Source: Micrococcales bacterium
GTDB lineage: Bacteria; Actinomycetota; Actinomycetes; S36-B12; UBA10799
Assembly (NCBI GenBank): GCA_023252115.1
Contig: JAHEXM010000030.1
Location: forward strand, 1-10,645
Direction of reading: 5' to 3'
Length of the DNA: 10,645 bases
Shown: one piece after another, positions 5,931-10,645 of the stretch
Layout: the number at the start of each line of letters is the position of its first letter
Numbering within the stretch: the first letter of the stretch is position 1
The notes under the pieces: model-generated
Database searches by the model: none
What the model was told of the DNA's origin: nothing
The model's input: only the letters and a program-made list of their open reading frames with translations
Program-made: the position numbers and the translations under genes

Positions 5931-7139
5931 GTGGATTTTGAATACGACCAGAAAACCTTGGAACTCAAAGCGAAGCTCGAAGCGTTCATGACCGACTTTG
6001 TGTATCCAGCCGAACCAATTGCGCATGCCCAAGTCCTTGACGGGCGACCGTTTGAGCGCCCTGCCGTCATGGCGGAGCTGCAAGCCGAAGCACGCAAGCA
6101 GGGATTGTGGAACCTGTTCCTGACTCACGATGATCGTGGCCCTGGGCTCACCAACGTGCAATACGCACCGCTTGCCGAGATCACCGGCCGTTCTCCGCAA
6201 TTGGCTCCTGAAGCTTTGAACTGCAGTGCGCCCGATACCGGCAACATGGAAGTTCTGGCGATGTTCGGCAACGATGAACAGCAAGCCCAGTGGCTGGATC
6301 CCCTGCTGAGCGCGAAGATCCGTTCGGCGTTCTGCATGACCGAACCCCGCGTCGCCTCGTCAGATGCACGAAACATTGAATTGCAGATTCGCCGCGAAGG
6401 CGACGAGTACGTGATCAACGGTCGCAAGTGGTGGAGCACCGGTGCCATGAGCCCATCATGCGAAATCTTCATTGTGATGGGCGAGACAAATTCCGAAGCG
6501 CCTCCCGGACAACGGCAAAGCATGGCCCTTGTCCCGCGAAACACTCCAGGCGTGACAGTGATGCGCCCGATGACGGTGTTTGGCTACGACGATGGCGCAC
6601 ACGGAGGTCACGAAGAAGTTGATTTCGATTCGGTGCGCGTGCCGGTCAGCAACTTGATTGGCGAGGAAGGCGGTGGATTTGCGATTGCGCAGGCGCGCCT
6701 CGGCCCTGGTCGAATTCATCACTGCATGCGGATGATTGGAATGGCCGAACGCGCAGTGCAAATGATGTGTGAGCGTGCACTCGCACGCGAAGCATTCGGA
6801 AAGCCGATCGCTGATCAGGGTGTCGTGCGGCATTGGATCGCACAGTCGCGCGTTCGCATTGAGTCGACTCGCTTGCTCGTTTTGAAAACGGCATGGTTGA
6901 TGGACACAGTTGGCAACAAAGGTGCACACACCGAGATCCAGGCCATCAAAATCCTGACGCCATCGATGACCGAATGGGTTCTCGACAAAGCGATCCAAGT
7001 ACATGGAGCTGGCGGTCTGAGTCAAGATTTTCCACTTGCGGCTTTCTTCGCAGGCGCACGTGGTTTGCGATTTGCCGACGGTCCCGACGAAGTACACGAA
7101 GCATCACTTGCCCGCCGGGAACTCCGCAGTTACGCGTAG
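5931..7139 (+). CDS. Acyl-CoA dehydrogenase family protein, ACAD10/11 type
   Basis: 402 residues from the GTG at 5931. The frame is open further upstream, but that stretch lies inside the phosphotransferase gene and does not resemble the family. Signature segments occur in order: FCMTEPRVASSDA (134-146) and INGRKWWSTGA (162-172) for flavin and substrate, LGPGRI (257-261 with flanks), QARLGPGR before the C-terminal helices, QVHGAGGLSQD (356-366) at the dimer flavin site, and GLRFADGPDEVH (378-389), which takes the place of the YEGT catalytic segment of medium-chain dehydrogenases. The DGPDEVH ending is typical of ACAD10/11-like enzymes. In those enzymes and in LvaC, the flavoprotein eliminates phosphate from 4-phosphoacyl-CoA to give an enoyl-CoA, so it may not be a simple dehydrogenase. 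It is almost certainly co-transcribed with the kinase gene. Confidence 0.92.
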   Translation: MDFEYDQKTLELKAKLEAFMTDFVYPAEPIAHAQVLDGRPFERPAVMAELQAEARKQGLWNLFLTHDDRGPGLTNVQYAPLAEITGRSPQLAPEALNCSAPDTGNMEVLAMFGNDEQQAQWLDPLLSAKIRSAFCMTEPRVASSDARNIELQIRREGDEYVINGRKWWSTGAMSPSCEIFIVMGETNSEAPPGQRQSMALVPRNTPGVTVMRPMTVFGYDDGAHGGHEEVDFDSVRVPVSNLIGEEGGGFAIAQARLGPGRIHHCMRMIGMAERAVQMMCERALAREAFGKPIADQGVVRHWIAQSRVRIESTRLLVLKTAWLMDTVGNKGAHTEIQAIKILTPSMTEWVLDKAIQVHGAGGLSQDFPLAAFFAGARGLRFADGPDEVHEASLARRELRSYA

Positions 7140-7244
7140 CGCACATCGGAAAACCGCAATTCACGCGGCAACTGGCGGTAACACGACCGGTTGGATGAGC
7201 CTGTCGAGTTGTGTCGCAAGACATGCGTCGTCACGCTAATCGTC

Positions 7245-7772
7245 ATGTCGGATCGCATCATCGAGGCGTCGCCGTTTCATCGAAGTGATCGAACTCTTGC
7301 TGGTTTCGTTTTGTCTGGACGTTGGCCAGACACCACGCGCGAATGGGCACAGTTCCTAGCGCTTGCTGTTCGAATTGCCGCTGCACCTGGCATGCTCGAA
7401 TCAACTGCTGTCTTTCGGGCGATCGAAGATGTTCCGGAAGATCCGCAACCCGGCGCAGTTGGTCTTGTCACCAACGAAGGTCGAGTTGTTGGCAAGGGCG
7501 CTCCTCAACCCGGCCAGTTCGTCAACCCACAACCGCCTGCGTTACTCGTCTTGCATCCACCGCTCGAAACGTCGCCGTCGACTCCCGAGTCGACGGGGGC
7601 CGCTTCCGGATGTGTTTTGCTTCCGGGAATTCCACACCTCGGTTTGGATCATCGCGCCGCTTGGGTCGAAGCTGAAGCCGATGGAACAGTTACCCGATTA
7701 GTCAGTGCCATTGGTGTTGATCCACTATCGGATCCAGACCTTGCAGTACTCGCAACTTTGTGCGCTGCCTGA
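7245..7772 (+). CDS. Hypothetical protein of unknown family
   Basis: 175 residues if started at the ATG at 7245; no Shine-Dalgarno is visible. An in-frame TTG at 7191 would add 18 residues, and it has TAACAC 6 nt upstream, one base away from the leaderless pattern, so the start is uncertain. I do not recognise the protein. It looks soluble, with no signal peptide or membrane helix. The N-terminal half contains LAGFVLSGRWPDTTREWAQFLALAVRIAAAPGMLE, likely helical. The middle is Pro-rich (PQPGQFVNPQPP, LETSPSTPEST). The end, PHLGLDHRAAWVEAEADGTV then LVSAIGVDPLSDPDLAVLATLCA, looks folded. The gene is 105 nt after the dehydrogenase on the same strand and may be the third gene of that operon. It does not resemble what I know of LvaB, the small partner of LvaA. 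A strong inverted repeat lies inside the coding region (7575-7596). Confidence 0.65.
   Translation: MSDRIIEASPFHRSDRTLAGFVLSGRWPDTTREWAQFLALAVRIAAAPGMLESTAVFRAIEDVPEDPQPGAVGLVTNEGRVVGKGAPQPGQFVNPQPPALLVLHPPLETSPSTPESTGAASGCVLLPGIPHLGLDHRAAWVEAEADGTVTRLVSAIGVDPLSDPDLAVLATLCAA
7575..7596. repeat. Perfect inverted repeat with 10-bp arms inside a coding region
   Basis: Left arm CCGTCGACTC (7575-7584), centre CC, right arm GAGTCGACGG (7587-7596). In RNA it could fold as a 9-bp GC-rich stem with a CCCG loop. It lies in the Pro/Ser/Thr-rich part of the unknown protein and has no T-run after it, so it is not an intrinsic terminator. Its role is unknown. Confidence 0.7.
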
Positions 7773-7786
7773 TCAGCGTGTAGGCG

Positions 7787-9013
7787 TTAGATCGAGCGCA
7801 ACCAAGCCAACGCAGTAGCAGCCATCACTCGAACCCCAACGGCGATCGAGCGTTCATCTGGTTCAAATGTCGATGCATGCAGGTCGAGTCGCGGTCCAGT
7901 ACTTGCCGGGTCGTGCACGCCAAGTCGGGCATATGAACCCGGCGCCCGCTGCAGGAACCACGCGAAACTGTCACCGCCCCATGACTGATCGGTTTCGACA
8001 ACTCCGTCGGGTCCAAGTGCATTTTCAACGGCAGTGACCAACAACCGTGTCGCCCCTGGGTCGTTGACCACTGGTGGTACTCCGCGGCGATGACTCAGCG
8101 ACCACGACGCCCCAGTGGAATCAACCACCTGCGCGATAGCTGCTTCGAGCAACTTCGGACCAAGCTCCCAGTCTTCGCTGTTGCGCGACCGCAACGTCCC
8201 GTACAACTTTGCCGAAGTGGGAATAACGTTTGGTGCGTCGCCAGCCCGCAACGCGCCAAACACCATGCGAATCGGGCCGTGCCCATTCATCCCGCTTGCC
8301 AACATTTCGGGAACCTCATTGGCAACGCGGCCAGCTATGCCGATTAAGTCGATAGTCCGTTCTGGTCTGGCGGTATGACCACCTGGTCCAGTCAGACTGA
8401 TTTCGACAATGTCGGCCGCCGAAGTAATCGGCCCTTCGACAACGCCGACATGACCCAAGTCAACCTTCGGGTCACAGTGCAATCCAAAGACTCCACCGAC
8501 TCCATCGAGGTAGCCACATTCAATAACCTCAACAGCACCACCTGGAACTGTCTCTTCGCTCGGTTCAAAGATCAGCCGCACTCGTCCGCGCGGCGCCCCG
8601 GGCCGCGCCAACAGTTTGGCCAAGGCAAGCCCGGCACCCAACAAAACAGTCGTGTGGACATCGTGACCACACGCATGCGCAACACCGGGGACTTTTGAGC
8701 GATAGGCAGTCGCGGTTTCATCGCCCATTGCAAGCGCATCGAGGTCCGCCCGCAAAGCAACAGTCGGTGCCGTCGCGTCATTTGCGTCTGGGCCAACGTC
8801 GCAAATGATCCCGGTGCCAGAGGGCAATACCTGAGGAGCAAGATGCGCAACTTCAAGACGAGACTTCAGCGCCTCAGTGATCGCGAACTCTCGTCCTGAC
8901 AATTCGGGGTGCGCGTGGATTCGACGGCGGAACGCCACCAACTCGTCGCCCGTTGACTCAACGAAGGCATCGACGTACGCCGCCTCGTCAGGTGACCACA
9001 CGTGGGTCGTCAC
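7787..9013 (-). CDS. M20D-family amidohydrolase (metal-dependent deacylase/peptidase)
   Basis: 408 residues from the GTG at 9013. It is a cytoplasmic hydrolase of the type that removes acyl groups from N-acyl amino acids or related amides. Motifs: FRRRIHAHPELSGREF (28-43), ALRADLDAL (86-94), HACGHDVHTTVLLGAG (113-128) with metal ligands C115 and H117, FEPSEE (149-154) with E153 as likely base and E154 as ligand, H179 in GLHC, the dimerisation-domain GPGGHTARP (209-217), APNVIPTSAKLYGTLR (260-275), and H379 in DLHAS as the last ligand. The cysteine ligand and lack of a signal peptide fit the M20D/HipO-like branch. The usual RAD(M/L)DALP has Ala in place of Pro. The GTG overlaps the TGA of the preceding gene (GTGA), so translation is coupled to it. 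The substrate is unknown. Confidence 0.92.
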   Translation of the reverse strand: MTTHVWSPDEAAYVDAFVESTGDELVAFRRRIHAHPELSGREFAITEALKSRLEVAHLAPQVLPSGTGIICDVGPDANDATAPTVALRADLDALAMGDETATAYRSKVPGVAHACGHDVHTTVLLGAGLALAKLLARPGAPRGRVRLIFEPSEETVPGGAVEVIECGYLDGVGGVFGLHCDPKVDLGHVGVVEGPITSAADIVEISLTGPGGHTARPERTIDLIGIAGRVANEVPEMLASGMNGHGPIRMVFGALRAGDAPNVIPTSAKLYGTLRSRNSEDWELGPKLLEAAIAQVVDSTGASWSLSHRRGVPPVVNDPGATRLLVTAVENALGPDGVVETDQSWGGDSFAWFLQRAPGSYARLGVHDPASTGPRLDLHASTFEPDERSIAVGVRVMAATALAWLRSI

Positions 9014-9276
9014 GCAAGGGTCTCGCTTTCGGCAAGATCCTCGTCAAACTCGGCGACGAGCGAAGCAACCACGTCCTGCATTGATGCGCCGCCGGCAACC
9101 AGCGCTCGTTGGCGTTGCGTGCTACTTCCATCACGCACGATGTCGAGCGCACCGAGCAATTCAGCTTCAGATCCCAACTTTTTCGCAATCGGTGTCAGTC
9201 GCGTCACCATGTCACCGAGGATTTCGGTGAGTGGACGAGTCGCCCCGGTCTCGTCGACGATCAAGTCCGCTTCCAT
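9010..9276 (-). CDS. C-terminal fragment of the YbdK-type carboxylate-amine ligase, after an in-frame TGA
   Basis: 88 residues from the ATG at 9276, which directly follows the TGA that ends the larger piece and is in the same frame. It is not an independent family. It continues the ligase domain without a gap: in the mycobacterial relative the sequence runs ENKWRAARYGLDA and goes on to a segment like LEPVAKSLNCADELAAVSD, and here ENKWRACRY, stop, MEADL is followed by LTPIAKKLGSEAELLGALD and STQRQRALVAGG. The TGA therefore replaces the Gly codon (GGA to TGA is one base change). The fragment could be made by re-initiation at TGAATG. Its own stop overlaps the start of the amidohydrolase gene. 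Confidence 0.75.
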   Translation of the reverse strand: MEADLIVDETGATRPLTEILGDMVTRLTPIAKKLGSEAELLGALDIVRDGSSTQRQRALVAGGASMQDVVASLVAEFDEDLAESETLA

Positions 9277-10155
9277 TCAGTATCGGCATGCGCGCCACTT
9301 GTTCTCGCGCAATACCCAATCGGGGAATCCGGGCAACGGCTCACCAGCGTCCATGAGCTGGTCGAACTCGGTCACTAGGCACTGCGCAATCGCAGCAACA
9401 ACCATCGTTTCGCGCAGCGTCGGAATACCATCGGACATTCGCAACTCGACTGTTCCAAAATCTGGGTGTGGCCGAATGTCCCACCACACTTCTTTGATGG
9501 TTTCGATCGTGCCAGCGTGAATCAGTGTGTTGAGCAGGTTCTTGTATTCGTCCCAGCCGTTGAGGCGAGGCGGAATTCCGGTTGTCGGCATTCCTTCGAA
9601 AATCTTGGTCCTCGCACTCGCAAGTCCAGTGTCTTGACCGTGCCAGAACGGACTCGAGGTCGTCAGGGCCAAGATGACCGGAAGGTATGTTGCGAGCGCA
9701 TTGGTGGTCATCACAGCTTTTTCGCCCGACCGCACGCCTACGTGAACGTGCACACCGTGGATCAACAATCGCCGAGCTGGCCACTTGATTCGATCGACCA
9801 TCCGCTCGTACCGCTCATTGGGAGTGATCGGCATTCCGCGCCAGTTGGCGAAAGGATGCGTGCCCGTCGATTCCAACCCGAGCCCGCGTTTGTCCAGCAG
9901 CGGCTTGATTTCGCGCAAGGTCGCGGCAAGGTCAGCTCGGGCTTCGGCGGGGTTTTCGCAGATTCCCGTGATCACCTCGAGGCTGCACAGGAATAACTCA
10001 TGTTTGGCTTTTGGATGAATCCCGCCGGGCCGGTCCGCACACAACTCATCCAAAATCTCGGATGCGCGAGGCACCAAATCGCCTGTTGACCGATCGACTA
10101 TGCCGTATTCGACCTCAACGCCAATGGTCGATCGCGGCGAGCTGTTGAACTCCAC
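9277..10155 (-). CDS. ybdK: YbdK-type carboxylate-amine (glutamate-cysteine) ligase, N-terminal 292 residues, interrupted
   Basis: The family (GCS2) joins glutamate to an amine such as cysteine using ATP, and many members have only weak gamma-glutamylcysteine synthetase activity. Starting at the GTG at 10155, GVEVEYGIVD (12-21) is the opening strand of the glutamine-synthetase-like fold. Later come ICENPAEARADL (65-76), STGTHPFANW (96-105), HGVHVHVGV (133-141) with likely metal ligands, WWDIRPHPDFGTVELRMSDGIPTLRE (224-249) and ENKWRACRY (284-292), where a TGA stops the frame. Relatives are about 375 residues long. The two pieces plus the stop codon make 381, so about a quarter of the protein is cut off. 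The gene has a leaderless-type -10 and is 62 nt downstream of the metallopeptidase gene. Whether the fragment is active is unknown. Confidence 0.85.
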   Translation of the reverse strand: MEFNSSPRSTIGVEVEYGIVDRSTGDLVPRASEILDELCADRPGGIHPKAKHELFLCSLEVITGICENPAEARADLAATLREIKPLLDKRGLGLESTGTHPFANWRGMPITPNERYERMVDRIKWPARRLLIHGVHVHVGVRSGEKAVMTTNALATYLPVILALTTSSPFWHGQDTGLASARTKIFEGMPTTGIPPRLNGWDEYKNLLNTLIHAGTIETIKEVWWDIRPHPDFGTVELRMSDGIPTLRETMVVAAIAQCLVTEFDQLMDAGEPLPGFPDWVLRENKWRACRY

Positions 10156-10161
10156 GCGGTC

Positions 10162-10167
10162 ACGCTA
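10162..10167 (-). promoter_or_regulatory. -10 element of a leaderless promoter for the ybdK-type gene
   Basis: Minus-strand TAGCGT fits TANNNT and is followed by 6 nt (GACCGC) and the GTG at 10155, with no Shine-Dalgarno. The spacing is identical to that of the two promoters in 4813-4857. Confidence 0.45.
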
Positions 10168-10205
10168 GCGCCGATTCCACCCATGTCGCCGCCCGTAATC
10201 CCCCT

Positions 10206-10225
10206 GCTAGCCCCGAGCTAGCCCC
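10206..10225. repeat. GCTAGCCCC tandem copy and hairpin at the end of the metallopeptidase gene
   Basis: GCTAGCCCC occurs at 10206-10214 and 10217-10225, an 11-nt period. Because GCTAGC is its own reverse complement, the two copies can also pair as a 6-bp stem with a 5-nt loop. The second copy contains the metallopeptidase stop codon. There is no T-run after it on the minus strand, so an intrinsic terminator of the classical kind is not supported. Confidence 0.5.
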
Positions 10226-10571
10226 AACCCAGTTCGTGTAGGCGCTCATCGCCGATCCCGAGATGATGGGCGATCTCGTGAACAACCGTGACTTTCACTT
10301 GGGTGACGACATCCTCATGGAACTGACAGATCGCCAAGATTGGTCGGCGATAGATCGTGATGCGATCGGGTAAAACGCCCGCATAGCTGGTGGATCCGCG
10401 CGATGTAAGGGGTATTCCTTCATAGAGGCCGAGCAGTACGGGGTGGCCGGGAGGAGACTCATCTTCGACAACGATGACCACGTTGTCGATCAAGTCCGTG
10501 AGCTCTTGAGGGATTTGATCTATCGCCAGACCCACGAGCTTTTCAAAGTCCGCGCGATCAATATCGATCAT
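10218..10571 (-). CDS. Zincin-like metallopeptidase family protein (PF06262 type)
   Basis: 117 residues from the ATG at 10571. An earlier in-frame GTG exists, but AAGGAG at 10580-10585 with an 8-nt spacer decides for this one. It matches the small actinobacterial zincin-like family: FEKLVGLAIDQIPQELTDLIDNV at the N-terminus, LLGLYEGIPLTSR (46-58), LPDRITIYRRPI (67-78), and VVHEIAHHLGIGDERLHELGW (96-116). In the last segment H98, E99 and H102 form the HEXXH zinc site and D108 fits as third ligand (HEXXHXXGXXD). There is no signal peptide, so it is cytoplasmic. The physiological substrate of the family is not established as far as I know. The gene is first in a minus-strand group with the ybdK-type gene and the amidohydrolase gene. 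Confidence 0.93.
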   Translation of the reverse strand: MIDIDRADFEKLVGLAIDQIPQELTDLIDNVVIVVEDESPPGHPVLLGLYEGIPLTSRGSTSYAGVLPDRITIYRRPILAICQFHEDVVTQVKVTVVHEIAHHLGIGDERLHELGWG

Positions 10572-10606
10572 CGTGCGTGCTCCTTGTTGGCATCCGTGTT
10601 CGGCGT

Positions 10607-10627
10607 TGACCTCAGACTGACAGGTCA
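10607..10627. repeat. Inverted repeat TGACCT-N9-AGGTCA upstream of the metallopeptidase gene
   Basis: Perfect 6-bp arms (10607-10612 and 10622-10627) are separated by 9 nt, about 36 nt before the metallopeptidase ATG. It could be an operator or a small leader hairpin. The rest of 10572-10645 shows only the Shine-Dalgarno and no gene I can support. Confidence 0.35.
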
Positions 10628-10645
10628 CAAGCTCTGTCGCGTATG

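Noticed and set aside
6456..7097. 213-codon open frame antisense to the dehydrogenase gene
   Set aside because: It lies fully inside a clear acyl-CoA dehydrogenase, and its composition (Cys-, His- and Arg-rich) looks like a mirror of that gene's codon use.
9277..9279. TGA read as an amino acid (Gly code of SR1/Gracilibacteria, Trp code, or selenocysteine)
   Set aside because: The response regulator, the crotonase and the unknown protein all end at TGA where their families end, and no other gene has an internal TGA. The aligned residue is Gly, not Cys or Sec. A 6-bp stem (GACGAG/CTCGTC) does follow the TGA, but its 10-nt loop and the Gly context do not make a convincing SECIS element.

Overview
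The window looks like a piece of chromosome from an actinobacterium of moderate GC content. This rests on family resemblance, not on a marker gene. The HEIAHH zincin near the right end and the YbdK-type ligase both read like their actinobacterial/mycobacterial relatives. In addition, three genes start 6 nt after a TANNNT hexamer with no Shine-Dalgarno, as expected for leaderless mRNAs, which are common in Actinobacteria. I see no rRNA, tRNA, CRISPR array, transposase or phage gene. Gene density is high, and the longest gene-free stretch is the 165 bp at 1050-1214.

Layout. (1) 1-1049, minus: an OmpR-type response regulator and the first 106 residues of its sensor kinase, overlapping by ATGA. 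(2) 1215-2195, plus: a small single-pass membrane protein with a low-complexity tail, then a lipoprotein of the chagasin (I42) cysteine-protease-inhibitor family. (3) 2219-4812, minus: a crotonase, an APS kinase (cysC) and a pepsin-like aspartic protease predicted to be a lipoprotein, the last two 10 nt apart. (4) 4858-7772, plus: an APH-fold phosphotransferase, an acyl-CoA dehydrogenase 5 nt later, and an unrecognised protein. (5) 7787-10571, minus: an HEXXH metallopeptidase, a YbdK-type carboxylate-amine ligase broken by an in-frame TGA, and an M20D amidohydrolase overlapping its end by GTGA.

Functional reading. The most coherent system is the phosphotransferase/dehydrogenase pair with the divergent crotonase. 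In ACAD10/ACAD11 the same two domains are fused in the same order. In Pseudomonas LvaA/LvaC they are separate proteins that phosphorylate the 4-hydroxyl of a 4-hydroxyacyl-CoA and then eliminate phosphate to give an enoyl-CoA. The window may therefore encode a split, actinobacterial version of 4-hydroxy-acid catabolism; this is an inference. The 45-bp divergent spacer carries back-to-back leaderless promoters around a near-palindrome, a plausible shared operator.

The other striking feature is the YbdK-type gene. A TGA sits exactly where the family has the Gly of RYG and is followed at once by ATG. The rest of the domain remains open and in frame up to its coupling with the amidohydrolase gene. 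A recent nonsense mutation, re-initiation or a sequencing error are the main explanations.
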